A stretch of DNA of 64,000 nucleotides. Origin: Calcarisporiella thermophila CBS 279.70. Lineage: Eukaryota; Calcarisporiellomycota. The notes beneath the pieces are model-generated. The model did no database searches and was not told the DNA's origin. It worked only from the letters and a program-made list of their open reading frames with translations. Below are positions 11,631-27,897 of this stretch, piece by piece. Location: positions 180,336-244,335 of the forward strand of contig NW_027192195.1 of the NCBI RefSeq assembly GCF_041956535.1, in the 5' to 3' direction. Position numbers and translations under genes: made by a program. Within the stretch, counting starts at the first letter, position 1; each line of letters opens with the position of its first letter.

Positions 11631-14600
11631 ATGAGGGGCAGAGGTAGAGGGACATTCAGGAACAAAGGTACTAATCGAAATAAATCACAACAGCGTAGCA
11701 GCACAACCCAACTCTCCTCAGAGCTCTTGAAAGAGATTGAAGCCAATGGTAAGTAATGTTGTTCTACTTCGACCTGCTGTACTAAGGTTTAACCGGGTCA
11801 ATTCTTAGAAAATGGCGAGAAAAGAACGTTTTCTGGTAAATTCACAAACAAAGCAGCCACCAGAAAGGAGATGAGGAAACAGGCACGCAAGGAAAAGAAG
11901 CAGCGAAAGGTAAATCATGGAAAGGTTGCCACATCAAATTCCGCGCCCTCGGATTTGGGCAAGCGTAAATCTCGCGATGAAAAACAGGTAAACCTTCTCT
12001 CCGAAGATTAAATTCATTTTTGACTAACTAACCAATTTATGCACATTTAGCTTCAAAATGCCAAAAGAATTAAAGTCACTGCTTCAAAATCTAGCAAAGC
12101 AGGCGAAAAACGTGTCCATTTTCAAGGAGTAGACTCTGAAGAAGATGAAATGGACGAAGAGGAGTTGAATGGAAATGAAATGGACAGCGAAGTTGAGAGC
12201 GAGATTGAAAGCGAGATTGAAGAAGACGAAGAAGAAACTGATCTCAGTCGACTACAGAAGCTTGAAAAAAATGACCCAGAGCTTTACCGTGTTATTCGTG
12301 ATTCGAACGTGATTCCAGGTACATCGACGCTTCCTGGGACATTTGATGAGGATGATAGAGAGATTGCACGATATGAAAAGCTTCTTGGATTAAAGAAGGG
12401 GAAGAAAAAGGGAATGAAAGGTTTTAAAGAGGATGGTCTTGACTGTAAGTGTTACTTAGAGCAGAGGGACGTTGTGGTATCGATTAATTCCGAACTTTCT
12501 TCCATATCTTGCTAGTTTTATTGGACGAATTAGACAATTTTGAAACTAAGGCACCATCTAAACTTGAAAGCGACGGCGAAGAACAAGAGGAGGAGGAGCT
12601 TGAACTGGATGACGAAGAAGTAAAATATTGGGCTTATACAATTTTATATTGAGGCATTATTAAATAGTGATTTATTTTGATATAGCTGGAAAATTACAAG
12701 GAACATCTTAATGAAGTGGACTCCGATCTAGAACCATCGGAAGATGAAGACGAAGGCGAGGACGCAGAAGAAGATGCTGATGATGACAGTGACGAAGAAG
12801 AAATTGACGAGAATGAAGAAGAAGAAGTAGAAGAGGAGGAAGAGGAGGAAGAAGAGGAGGAGGAGGAGGGAGAAAGAGAAGAAGTATCCGAATACTTAGA
12901 GAGTAACATCATTATTGCAATTTATTTCGCGTTTTTCTGTAACTCATATTTACTTTCGCAAGTAGATGCATCAGATAAAAAGATTGGCTTACAAGAATCG
13001 AATGTTAAATTAAGTAAACAGCAAGAAACCACTTCATCCACTGCCGCTAGCAAGTATATCCCACCCCATCTCCGCAATAAAGCCGCCGACGGCAAGACAG
13101 AGCAACAGATCCGGGTTCAGCGCCAAGTGCAAGGTCTTCTTAATCGTCTGAGCGATGCAAATTTGGAAACCATCATTTCTGAGATTGAGAAGTTATACCG
13201 AGATTATAGCCGCCATGGTCAGCATTTAATTCTTTATCTTCTGTCTCCTCTGTAAAATCTCACCCCCTAAATACCTATTTTTCCTACTAGATGTAACATC
13301 TACTGTTACTACCCTTGTTTTACAGGTCATCTCTTCTAAAGCGAATCTTCTCGATTCGTTTGTTGTGACATATGCTGCATTCATTGCTAGTCTCTATCGG
13401 ATTTTTGGAATTGATTTCGGTACATAGACTAAGCTGAACCTAAACGAATATAATGGCAACTTACGACCATATATTGATATTCTTTTAGGTGCATATTTTG
13501 TTCAGACTACGATTGAGGACTTTGAACGGCATTTATCCAACTCTAGATCCGCAAAGCTCAATTCCACTGAGGACGACCTACCGGGAACCAAGGAGGCTAC
13601 CAACTTGGCTGCCTTGATTTCGCAGCTCTACAATTTTGAAGTCATATCATGCTCCCTTGTATATGACTTGATCCGGCTATTCATTTCTAATTTCGAAGAA
13701 ATCGATGTTGAACTGCTGCTCAAGCTGACCAAGTGTATGTATATCTGTATGCTATTCTCCCGTTTAATTAAGTTTGGTCTTCATTTCCTTGTCGTTCTTC
13801 AGCTTCTGGATATCAGCTTCGCACCGACGACCCAGCAGCACTAAAGGAAATCATACAGGAAGTCCAAACACAAATGAGCCAACAGGATCCGAAATCGATA
13901 AAGTAATAATATTTCTTAGCTAGTCAGATGGATGTGAGAAAGCTTATTCGTTGTATTTTTTTTCTTCACAGCACACGTACAAAATTCATGGTAGAAACTC
14001 TGAATGATCTCAAGAATAATCGCCTCAAAAATCCGGCGTTGGTAGCAAGTGCTGGTGCAGACAAGGATACCCTCACAAGACTGAAAAAGTTTCTTTCCAA
14101 TCTTAATAAACGGCGATCAGGTAACCTGCTCTCTGACTCGCTTTTCTTTCCTCGCACTCACTCTTTTTGATATGAAACAGTCCATGCTGTCGAGGGCTTG
14201 AATGTGACACTGGAGGATATTCGGTCAGTGCAAACCAAAGGCAAGTGGTGGATCGTCGGGGCTTCCTGGAAAGACAACATGGTCGACGATTCCTCCTCAT
14301 CTCGCCTGAAAGCACTCTCCCAAAAATCCGCCAGCATTAGCAACTCGGCTACCGAGGCCTTGCTCCAGATGGCACGCAAACACAAAATGAATACGGATGT
14401 GCGTCGTAGCGTGTTTGTGGTTCTGATGAGCAGTGAGGATTATGTAGATGCTTTTGAACGGTTGATGAAGTTGGGGCTGACTGAAGTTCAAGAGAGAGAA
14501 ATTGTGCGGGTGTTGTTGCACTGCGCAGGCCATGTGAGTGTCTCATCCCTCCTCTCCCCCCCCCCCCTTTTTTTCATATTTAAAAATGAAAGATTATTTA

Positions 14601-15316
14601 ACTCACCGGAACACCTTACTTTACACAGGAGAAGGCCCATAATCCCTATTATACCCTTATTGCTCAACGGCTCTGCACCCTCAAACACGGCTTCAAAGTC
14701 ACATTCCAATACTGCTTGTGGGATTTTCTGCGGGAAATGGGGGAGTCGAGTGTGGGCGGTTTAGAGAAGCTAAAATCGGCCAGTCTCTCTGGTGAAGCGG
14801 ATGAGGAAAGGGCATCTCTGAGCCGGGTTATCAATCTTGCAAAATTGTACGCATGGTTGCTCGCAGAGGGGAGTTTGACCCTAGCTATCCTAAAGGTAAG
14901 CTTCACCCACATAAGCCCCAGCAATGTGCTCTCCTTTGATGTTACAGTGCTCCTTTTCTTATCCACATTTTCTGGTTGGTTGCTCGTTATAGACGGTGAC
15001 GTTTACCACATTGGGTTCGCGAGCTCGACTTTTCTTCCAACTTCTCTTCAGCCATGCCATCCTAAACACACAGCAGCCCCTCGACGGCCCACGTAATCCT
15101 CAGGCTCTTGCCACTCTGTTCCTCAAGGCCACTCCGATCCCAGCGCTCGCGCAGGGGATCCTCTTCTTCTTACACCAGTTCGTTCGTAAAGGTGAGGTCT
15201 TTGCAGCACCCGAATCAGGAGAGAAGGGCACTGGGAAGGAGGTGGAGGTTGTCAAGTGGGGCTGTGGTGTCGTCAAAGATCTTTTGCATCGGGCTATGAG
15301 TGCGTCAGAGTTTTAG
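11631..15316 (+). CDS. SGD1: Nucleolar MIF4G/MA3 protein, SGD1/NOM1 homologue
   Basis: Predicted nucleolar factor for 40S ribosome biogenesis. Thirteen exons are 11631-11748, 11809-11987, 12051-12444, 12516-12619, 12686-12902, 12966-13217, 13291-13419, 13489-13734, 13803-13902, 13972-14120, 14181-14533, 14629-14895 and 14993-15316, giving 943 residues. The N-terminus is basic (RGRGRGTF, KKQRK) and is followed by acidic stretches, including a run of glutamates. The family signature YIPPHLRNK precedes a MIF4G domain (about residues 380-600, with QLRTDDPAALKEI and TRTKFMVETLNDLKNN). The MA3 domain follows (about 700-830, with MNTDVRRSVFVVLMSSEDY). All 12 introns are GT-AG and the coding length is exact. 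This is the most intron-dense gene in the window. Confidence 0.95.
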
Positions 15317-15672
15317 CTCTAGTCCTTGTACTATAAATAAAATCGCTTATCAAGCCAAATGCCCTGTATATTCAACCCGTTGGGTGATTGCTATTTATTT
15401 CAGCATAGGAGGAAAAAGGAAATCCAAGAATAAAAGAAGCATAAAAATATATATATATATATAAACAACAGGGTAAAAAAGAGATAGATAGAGAGAGGAA
15501 GAGAGGGAGAAAGAGAAGTGCGAAAGTTATAAACTAATTAAAAATATATATTTATATATATATTTGCCCGCGGAGGGAAAGCTCTTTTAGGATCAGAGCT
15601 AGTGTTTACAGTAGGATTACGTTAAGAGTGGAAATGCAAATAAAATAAAAAAGGTTGGGATTAAGTTGGCGT
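15317..15672. other. Convergent 3' flanks with AT and GA microsatellites
   Basis: This region between convergent genes has an (AT)n run at about 15447-15463, GATA/GAGA-rich sequence, and AT-rich polyadenylation-like words such as AATAAA (about 15336-15341). No gene was seen. Confidence 0.6.
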
Positions 15673-18600
15673 TTAGAATGGTTCAGGGCTTGCAACGAAA
15701 TGGCGTGGAGAGGGTGGCCCCCGTGGATGATTGTAATAGCCCGAGGAAATCGAGGATGGGGCTCTGCTAGGAGCATGAGGCGGAGCCATCATACCAGGCG
15801 GCATTGGCCTTTGTCCGGTCGGAGTTCGCATCATCATTCTACCAGGGGATGGCGATCGCCCACCGGGATAGTGTCCATGGTGTTGAGGTGGAGGAAGGTG
15901 TTGCTGTGGATACATATTGGGTGAACGTGCTAGCTGATTCGCCCTCTTTTGCTCTCGTTTAATCATCATCCATTGCTCCCATTTCTTCATTGGTATATTG
16001 GACGGATCGAAGGCTTCTCCGTCATCGCCACTGCCATGCCCATTATCCACCCCCTGAATCTGGCGCGTCGCACCCCAACTGAAATCGTCGAATCGCCAGA
16101 ATGCATAGACGGGCAAACAGAAGTTCCAGACTGGCAAAGCGAGTATGTACACAAACATCCATAGAATGTAGATCACCTTCCGTGTCGTGAACAGAATAAG
16201 CACCGCCTGCAGAACGAAGATGGCCGCAATGAAAATCAGGGGAAGAAGAACGTTGAATCCGAGCCCAGCCATCACCGCGAGATAGATGAGGAAGAGCATG
16301 GACGCGGGCATCACAACGGTGCCCAACAAATCCAGGAACACCACGAATTGCATAGAGCAACAAAAGATGCCACAAAGTTGGGGGACAAGAATCAGTTCCA
16401 TCAGGTTGTGAATGGTAGAATTGATCCAACGCCGGCGTTGCGACAATAGCACTTTGAACTCGTCAGGCACCACAGTCTTGCAGATTGCCTTTGGCACGTA
16501 TATCATCTTGCGTTTCGGGAAGGAGCGCAGCATAAGCGTCGTCAAGTAACGATCCTCTCCAAGCAGCAGCAGGTTTTTCTGGTGGAGTGTGTCGACCACA
16601 TTAGACGAGTACATCTCCACAATATCCGGATTGGCCAAAATTGGAATAATGCCACCGTTCTTTGGTGCCTTGACTCTGTTAAACGTGGGTTGCAACTTAG
16701 GGTTAGATACGTGGTTCAAAGGAAAAGGATAACCCTATTCAAGTGATTCAATTTTCTTCTTACCTGTACATGCAGAAGCATCCCGGCAAACAGGTCACAC
16801 CACCAAACACCGACTCGAACGCCTTGCCCAAGTGATGTGAGATGTAGTATTCAAACACCTGGATCATGGTCACCCACGACTGAGACTTGTTTGCAATACG
16901 TGTCTCGCCACACAGGCCCATCACTTCTACATCGCGCTCCATTGCTGCCACCATACGGCTTACACTGTCCGGCATAACGAGGGTATCTGCATCCACCATC
17001 AGCACCATTTCGAAGCGGTCTGGCGTCACACCCATCAATCCGCGCACCTTTTCGAACAGATCGAATTCGAGCGGCGTCATTTGCTCATTGAACGTGATCT
17101 TACTGAGCCACTGCATCAAGATCAATTGCGAGTCACGCTTCCCACGATTGCCCGGCTTCGGCGCAGACTTCTCCGCAGGAGTACCGCATTTTTCCACGAG
17201 GATGATAGGAACCCGTCGATCCTTGATGTTGTAGTAACCAGTGTACACCTTGGCCATGTTGTGACGTTTGCTACCATCGCCAATAGCAACATACGAACAC
17301 GGCTCTGGATCCTCGCCGCTCGACATCTCCATCATGTCTTTGCAAATGTCTGGGGTGGGCTTAGAGTTTCCGTGGCCGGTAATTTTCCCGTCAGCAATCA
17401 CAAAGAGCAGTTTGTGATTATCCGAGTAGTCGCTAAGCGCAAGCGAGTCGAGGGTGGTGCGCAGAGAAGACTCCCCCTCTGAGTAGCACGTCACCAGCAG
17501 CAGCACGTATGAGAGGGTGTCGTCGGGTCGAGGCTTCTTGGAGATCTTTCCCAGCTTCCACGAGAAGAACCAAGAGAAGGTCACAGCGCCTATAAATTTG
17601 ATCATTGTGATGCCGGAGAGAATGACCATTTCAGCAATGATAACAAGATTGGTCGCGAAGCAGCCAATGGTGGTTCCCTCAAGCTTGCCCACCAGGAAAT
17701 AGTCATCGAAACACCTGGCAATGTCGATGTAGTCGGAGTTTCTCAGGATATCCTTGGTGGCATCGCGGGACACAAGTGAATCCCGTATCCAATCTCGCAC
17801 TTGAATTGCTTTAACCGGATCGGGTCCGCCCAGGAACAGCTGGTCGTCCGGTAACTGCAGATATTTGCTCACATCATACACCTTATCGCCGTAGACAAAG
17901 AGCTGCCGACCAAAATCGCGATTGGTCACGTTGTGCCATGTGTACACGATCCATGCTCCCGTTCGCAGTTGCGCAAGCTTCTGACGCGAATCAAACGAAG
18001 TATGACAATGGAAACGGGGGTCATTTTTTTGATTGCAGATGGGTGATAGACCATCCTTGGGTTGGTATTTGCATTTTGAATCTCTAGGGTTAGCTGGGAA
18101 GAAAGGGGTAATATCTTGTCCAAACAACTGCGAAACTATGGGGTTAAGATCCTCATCTGTCGAAAAACAAAATAGAGGTTAAGTGAAAGAACGAAGCAAA
18201 ACCTCGGATGGCAATATTCACCAGTCAAAGGGGCGATTTCACGATGAAAACCTGCCGAGAAAAATACCCCAGTATTGTACAGTTGCCCTCGCACAATCAT
18301 CAGTTTCATCCCCGGCTGGTTTGGGCCGAATTTGACCGCAACCTCCTCGGGATAGATTGGAATAAGAGGCTGGCATGCCATCTGGGACAACCCAAATGTC
18401 AAAATCCCCATTACGCCCGACACAAACACGATAATCATACAAAGGGCCACTTTCTCACGCCATGCTTGGCGGTTACCCGAATCCTTCTTTTTAAGACACG
18501 CTGATAGGCAGATATTCGGGAAGCAGCATGTTACCACCTGGGCAAATATGGTCCACCAGGTGTATTTGGGAGGAGGGGGGAGGTTACTAACGTTATCACC

Positions 18601-19691
18601 AGGTCCACGACGCTGACCCAAGCGAGCGACCGCATTTCCGGGGTTCATTGGGCTACGACCGTGGGAGAGATTTGGGTTGCCGTTCTCGAGTAAGCTCTGG
18701 CGGTTTCGATGCATGAGGGTGCGGCGTCTGCTTGAGAGAGACCGGGTGACACGTCCAGCAGCCATGAACGGATCGCTGCTTGGCGCGGCGTTAAAGGTAT
18801 TCATAGGTATACCTTGTCTACCCTCGTAAGGATACGGCGGAGCTGGCGAACGGTTTCGTGGAGTCATTCCTCCATTGGCGATCATATCGGCGACGTGATG
18901 ATAACCAGCATCGCGCGCAAGCATGACGGCATCTTTTCCGTTGCCAGTACGAATTCTTGGGTCCGCCCCATGATGCATCAATATCCGGCACACGTCCATC
19001 CGCCCACCGTAAGCGGCGAGCATCAACGCTGTCCACCCATACTGATCGGTGAGGTTCATATCGGCCCCATACTTGAGTAGACGATCAACACATGCCATGG
19101 ACCCTTCATAGGCCCCCAGGATCAGGGCGGTTTTACCCGTCCCATCTTGATGGTTGATGTTTGCGCGGCCAAGATCCAGGAGCATCCCCACCACTTGTGC
19201 ATTGTTATTGTAGGCTGCAATGATCAATGGGGTGATGCCCTCCTAAAAACAAGGATGAAAACGGATATTGGCGCACCATCTCATAAGAAAAAAAAGGAAA
19301 ATCGCACATACTTTGTTCGGATGGTTAACATTTGCACCAGCACGAAGTAGTTCCTCCACCACCATTGGATTGCCAGAAGCTGCCGCATGGTATAGTGGAG
19401 TCTCAGCATCATTATCTATAAGGATGCATAAGGTCAATTTAACAAAAGAGGTGCTCTGTTGTAATCAAAGCTCAACCAACCTATCGAGTCTTTGTCCACA
19501 CCGGGTATCCGACACAAAAAGTTCACTACATCTACAGCGTTTTCCATCGCTGCTATATGCAAAGGAGTTCTTCCCTCTTCATTCCGGAGAGCATTAAGGT
19601 CTTCAGGGGGAATACTCTGCATTAAATGGCTAAAATAGCCAACATCGTTATGAGCAGCGGCCGTGAAGATTGCAGCTGCTGGATCCGACAT
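15673..19691 (-). CDS. Chitin synthase (class IV-like) with N-terminal ankyrin repeats
   Basis: Membrane glycosyltransferase (GT2) that polymerises UDP-GlcNAc into chitin. Exons are complement(join(15673-16675, 16764-18156, 18222-19242, 19312-19415, 19481-19691)), 1243 residues. Residues about 1-230 form at least five ankyrin repeats ([56 protein letters not shown]). A membrane segment follows (about 367-390), then a cytochrome b5-like region with [20 protein letters not shown]. The catalytic domain shows VDADT, GEDRYLT and QRRRW, with several C-terminal membrane spans and a proline-rich tail. The ankyrin exons splice in phase to the catalytic exons, so this is one gene. Ankyrin fusion is not part of the usual class IV layout. 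Upstream lies a (GA)n tract and an assembly gap. Confidence 0.92.
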
Positions 19692-19870
19692 TGCATCGAA
19701 GAGATTGAATTATGTGTATGACTATCTTAGTGAAATAAGATGTGGAAATGGAGTAATAGTGGGAGTTATGGGTATGGTTTTGAAGTTGAAACAGCTAAAT
19801 CCAGCAGCCGTATTAAAAATGAAACGAAATGAAAAAAGGAGCTAGAAGAAGTGAATGTAGGGAGGGAAAG

Positions 19871-19917
<47 letters not shown>

Positions 19918-20290
19918 AGAAGGGAGGGAGGAAGAGAGTACNNNNNNNNNNNNNNNNNNNNNNNNNNNNNNNNNNNNNNNNNNNNNNNNNNNNNNNNNNN
20001 NNNNNNNNNNNNNNNNNNNNNNNNNNNNNNNNNNNNNNNNNNNNNNNNNNNNNNNNNNNNNNNNNNNNNNNNNNNNNNNNNNNNNNNNNNNNNNNNNNNN
20101 NNNNNNNNNNNNNNNNNNNNNNNNNNNNNNNNNNNNNNNNNNNNNNNNNNNNNNNNNNNNNNNNNNNNNNNNNNNNNNNNNNNNNNNNNNNNNNNNNNNN
20201 NNNNNNNNNNNNNNNNNNNNNNNNNNNNNNNNNNNNNNNNNNNNNNNNNNNNNNNNNNNNNNNNNNNNNNNNNNNNNNNNNNNNNNNNNN

Positions 20291-20357
<67 letters not shown>

Positions 20358-21192
20358 AGAGGGAGAAAGAAAGGGAGGGGAGGGAAAGAGAGACTTTGTC
20401 GAATCTCGTACTGAAAGCAGGGATATCTATGACAACGATTCACAAGAGGTTAGAAGATGTCAACGAATGCATTCATGGACAAGCGTGGGAGCATAATGAG
20501 GATGTTACCTTTCAAGAGGGAAGGGCCGATGGCGAGGATGAAAGGTCGGTATGCTAGAGATTGCTTCCTATCAAAGGATCGCTTTGAGGCTTTTGGTTGG
20601 AAAATAAAAAAACGAAATATACAAAGTGGGTGAAGATAAAAAAAGAAATGGGATCGGGGAACCGTAGACGAATCGAAATGAACACGAAAAAACCTGTGTG
20701 GATTTCCGGTACAACTCAGGAATTGGCATCGAGAGTGCGCGAGGGGGAGGATGCCCGACCAGGCTTCATGTCGCCCCTTCACCGTCGGGCCTTCTTCCCC
20801 TCTGAATCATGGCCCTAGCGGCTGCGGCCGCCCCTCGCCCCCCTCATTTGCTTTCAAACCGTTTCTCGACCACCGGCCCTGAAAGCTAAAACGCGGAAAC
20901 GTCATCCAATTTCTTCATTTTGATTTAAATTGAATTTTAGGTTTCGTATTCGGCTCATCGTGTGCCAATAGATGCGATCGTGTTCTCTAAAACCCTTTCA
21001 ATTAATTTTAAACATGTCTCATTTGAGAAATCATTCCACAATAATAAAAAAACGATTGTATAATAATCAAAGAAATAGGAGGATTAAGAACAGAAAAGAT
21101 AAAGACCCCTTGTGATCATATGTATTTATCATATTTATCATATTTATCATATATATATATATCTTTCTAGAACAAAACAAATGCACCCGGAT
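19692..21192. other. Intergenic: chitin synthase promoter with (GA)n and gap, CDC48 3' flank
   Basis: Outside the GA repeat and the gap, no convincing gene is present. Near 21121-21160 there is a short tandem of TATTTATCA followed by an (AT)n run, in the 3' flank of CDC48. A frame at 20450-20782 (minus) has no recognisable feature. Confidence 0.5.
19870..20353. repeat. (GA)n microsatellite interrupted by an assembly gap
   Basis: Uninterrupted GA dinucleotides flank 349 unknown bases (19942-20290) on both sides. The true length of the repeat is unknown. The tract lies 180-660 bp upstream of the chitin synthase start and may be part of its promoter. Confidence 0.95.
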
Positions 21193-23995
<2,803 letters not shown>

Positions 23996-25066
23996 GATTG
24001 CAATTCTACTAGAGTGATCTCAGGGTCTATAATAAAAATAGTGTAATGAAACGACAGAGGTCTAGTAAGAAAAAAGTAAAACAGTTAAAGGGAAAAAAAA
24101 AAAAAGGAATAAGAAACTTTTAAACGACAAAATTCAGGAACACGCAAGCTGAAGGAGACAGAACATTTTGTCTCGTGTGCGTCATGCAGATATCTGCGGG
24201 CTATCCCCTACTTGGATACATTCTATAGTAATCGATACCAAGCGTGAATTCCCCTATCGATCCAGATCATCTATCATGCGCATAAAGTTGCAGATCCCTT
24301 TTTTCAAGTTTACTCGAGATATTTAAATACTATCTATTAGCCACCTCCCCTTGCTTCGCCCTCCAAAATTTGCTTGATTCTTTTCCTCCTCCACCTCCTT
24401 TGCTCTTTCGTATCGCAAGCTTCCTTGCTGGTCCTTTTTGCTTGCCATTTCTTGCGGGTTTAGCACTCCTAATTCATCCCTCGCCTATTCAATCTTTTTT
24501 TCTAGCTCGAAGTCTTTATTACTCTATTTTGATATCCTTTATCCTTCCTCTCCCTCGCAGCCATCGCACCTCACTCCACCCCCTCTTTTCCGCAAGCTCT
24601 TTATTCACCCCCTCTCCCTATCTCCAGCTCTTCAAGATTTCGAATAGCAGGAGTCGACATCTGTGAAGGTACAAATCGGTTGACGCTTGGAATTGGAGAG
24701 TTGGATCCAAAGCTGTCAGAAACTTTGGCACCAACCTATTTCTTTCCAAGAAAGAAATCGTAACCGGTTTTCTTCTTTTTCTTTATCACCTCCTATTTAC
24801 TATCCTTTTTTTTTTCAATTTCACCTCTCCCCCTCCCTGCCTGCTGGACTGAGTGATTTTAATTATTTAAGCTTTTACATTTGTTTGCCCCTCTCCCCCT
24901 CCTCCAGTTGCAAAAGTTTAGCTGCGTAAAGATTCTATCCAAAGACTTTCTTCACTAACGATTCTTATCTTTTCTCCTTGCTCTTTCTTTGTTTTCTGAC
25001 TTGCAAGAAGTTACCCTCTGATTTTTCGGAACAGGGCAGAAGCAACCCTCCTCCGCGATCACCGCC
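23996..25066. other. Divergent promoter region, strongly pyrimidine-rich
   Basis: The half next to the RNA-binding protein gene (about 24340-25000) is a long CT-rich tract on the plus strand, a composition often seen upstream of highly expressed fungal genes. Frames here are low-complexity and look spurious. Confidence 0.5.
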
Positions 25067-27335
25067 ATGATGGCGTCAGCAGAAGAAGTTAAAGCGATGA
25101 CTCCTCCCGATACGCCCAACCACCACCCCCCCTCTCCGCTTACCCAACAGCCCACTTTATCGGGAATAGACTGGCGTGGCGCACCTGCTGGCTGTTTATT
25201 TGTAGCCAGGTATCCATGGTTGTTTCCCCCTCCCTAGAGGATGGCCCTCGTGATGCGGATAGCTGATTTTCCCTCACACTATAGTCTCTCCTCAGTGAAG
25301 AGCGATGATCAACTTCAAAAGTCGGTGTGGGATCATTTCTCAGCCTGGGGCAAACTTCTGAACGTGAAGGTGATCAAGGACTCGCTGAATCGTCCCTATT
25401 CTTTCGTGCAGTTTCTGGTGGGACAGTATACTCGATGGTTAGCTCATCCCCAACCTTTCTCACTTTTATCGTTCGTTATATATCTCTGCATTTAGAATGT
25501 GGATGATGCCAAGCGAGCCCTAGTTGAGGCTCAAAACTCAGTTATTGACGGGAGACACATCCGAGTCGAGCCAGCACGTGTCAATCGTACCCTGTTTATC
25601 TCTCGCCTCCCAAAGACGATCGACGAATACAAGCTCAAGGAAGTGCTGTCCAAATACGGCCCGCTTGAGGATATTCGAGTGCTGCCAAACTACATGACCG
25701 GGCACAGCAAAGGTTGTGGCTATGTGAAATTTTTGTACCGAGAGGATGCGATCAAAGCATATATGGTGAGTTAGAGTTCTAGGTGGGAGAGGGAGAGGGG
25801 GAGGGGAGGAGAGAATTTGGCCCTCCACCGGAATACTCATTTCACTTGTATATACCATTCATGACAGACCTTAAGCTCGACCACGCAGTATGGCTGGGTG
25901 GTGGAATGGTCCACGAACAACGACACGGGCCGCTCCCCCATCGATCCGGATTTGGTGGTGGATCGGCGTAGCATTTTTGTCGGGCAGTTGAATCCGCGCG
26001 AGGTGACCGCTGAAAAGCTGCAGGAGAGATTCGGCGTCTACGGCGAGATCACTCGGCTGGAGCTAGTGAACAAAGACCCACGTGGCTATAGTATATACAA
26101 TTTTGAATTCCCCCCTCAACTCTATTGACGGATTCTGTCTTGCATCCATAGTTGGAAGGCCTGCTTTCGCCTTCATTAGCTATCCTTCGGAGGAAGCGGC
26201 GTTGGCCGCCATTCAGCATGAAAACCACGTCTGTTTTCTCGGCTACCCCATCCGCGTCCAATTCAAGGAAGAGCATCTCCAGATGTCGTCCCAATCCTTC
26301 TATACCCGGCCGCCGGTCCCACCGGGGGGCGGGCGAAAGAGCCGATGGACCGCTGGGAACGAGGAGCTGTACGGCGTGGGGTCCGGGGAGAAGTCGAGCA
26401 GCGGTGGCATCAGCGGGAGATCCGGCGGGGCCAAGTACTCCTCTTCTGCCGGCCCGCCCATCTCAGTGTCGTCGCCCTCCATGATGCTCTCCGAGAGGCT
26501 TGGGGTGTATGTTGGCTCGCTGCCACTCCCCGCCACCCATGGGCTACAGTTCTCCCAGATGGGAGCCATGGTTCCGGGATCCTTGCCATATGCAGGGGCT
26601 CCCTTCTCGCCTACCGGCGAACTATTCCCACCCACATTCCCATCCCCCTACTCCCCGCGTTGCCCCGGCAGTGAACACATCGGCGTGGCCAACTTCCAGC
26701 ACCTGCCCCACCTAGTAGTCGGCGACGAGGGAAGGGTGATGGCCGACCAGCGCGGCATGACTTATCTACAAATGCCCGACGGGCATGCTTGTTATCCCGT
26801 GTATCCAGTGCCACCCTACGTGGCCCCTCAGCCACCTCTCTTTCCCCCCGCCCAGGTCCACCAGCACCCTCCTCAGCACCAGCATTTCCGTCACCGCGCC
26901 ATCGGCCACCTCCGGCATTTTCCTGCCACCTATGCTCCCCACGCCACCCCTGCCTACGAAAACCCATTCACGCACGAGACGGCATTGACGGCTGAGCACG
27001 GTGGCCATTCAAGCGATGGCTCCGGAGTATATCCCCGGAAGGCCACAGAAATACAACCCGGGTGTCCCATCCACGATACCGAGAGCCTATGCGAGAATCC
27101 GCCTCTCTCACCCGAGCTGCTTCCTACTGCGTCTACGGAGACCGAGTCCGTTGCCTCCAACGATCCCGATGGCCACGCGCCCGAATCCAATGTGGCATCA
27201 CGGGCTGCCGAAGCGGGAAAGAAGGAGTCGAGCGAAAAACAGCCGCGTACGTCAAGGGAAGGAGAGGCCAAAGGGAAGAAAAAGGAAAATTTGATGAAAA
27301 TCGTGGAGGAATCAAGGAGCGATGTGGACGTTTAA
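25067..27335 (+). CDS. RNA-binding protein with three RRM domains
   Basis: Exons are 25067-25209, 25285-25417, 25496-25765, 25868-26090 and 26152-27335, giving 650 residues. RRM1 (about 43-120) carries GCLFVAS and NRPYSFVQFL. RRM2 (about 122-205) carries NRTLFISRLP and KGCGYVKFL. RRM3 (about 215-305) carries RRSIFVGQL and GRPAFAFISY. The C-terminal half is a disordered region rich in proline, histidine and serine, followed by a basic-acidic end. The layout resembles fungal multi-RRM proteins of unknown specific target. The donor of the fourth intron is not certain: GTATAT at 26091 fits better than the GTGGCT eight bases upstream, and both keep frame with different residues. Confidence 0.88.
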
Positions 27336-27897
27336 GAAATTTCTCCCCCTCCCCTCTCTCCTCCAAAAGCGTGATCATTATATTATTACTCCCTCTATAT
27401 ATTCTATGTGTTGATTGACTCCATTCTTATTCTTGTGTGTGTATGTGTTTATTTCTATATCTACCCCTTTCTCATTGCGATACACTTGCGGGAGCTTTAT
27501 ATCTATGCCCAAAAAAATAACCATCGGATGTATTTTGGCTAGTGGACACTATGGGCTATTCTCGACTTGCTCGAGGGATATCTCGTCAAATATGCGAATA
27601 AAACTGGGTTCGGGTGATTTCACGGTTTCCCATTTTCCGAAATTGGTGTGCGCTCCGAATCAGAAACAGCGGGCAGTCGCGGTGACGTTGCCCCACGCAT
27701 ACTGCGCAGTTCAGCGCCCGCTCCCGCAGCCACGCGCACCCTTCTCGCTTTTTTTTTTATCCCCTCTCACCCCCCTGGCCCCCAAATCAAGCGCATTCTT
27801 GCCGAAACCTTTTGCTGCCTTACCCATTCTCCCCTCCCCCCCCCCCCTTTTCCCCTTTTCATTTCCAACCATTACAAGTTGATTGAGTCAGATCACT
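27336..27897. other. Intergenic, no gene seen
   Basis: This is the 3' flank of the RRM gene and the promoter of the next gene, with C-rich and T-rich runs shortly before 27898. No feature was recognised. Confidence 0.5.

Noticed and set aside
12694-12912. Poly-serine frame on the minus strand
   Set aside because: It is the antisense of the glutamate run in the SGD1/NOM1 gene and has no other support.
20450-20782. 110-codon minus-strand frame beside the gap
   Set aside because: No recognisable feature, no conserved composition, and it lies in promoter-like sequence next to a microsatellite.
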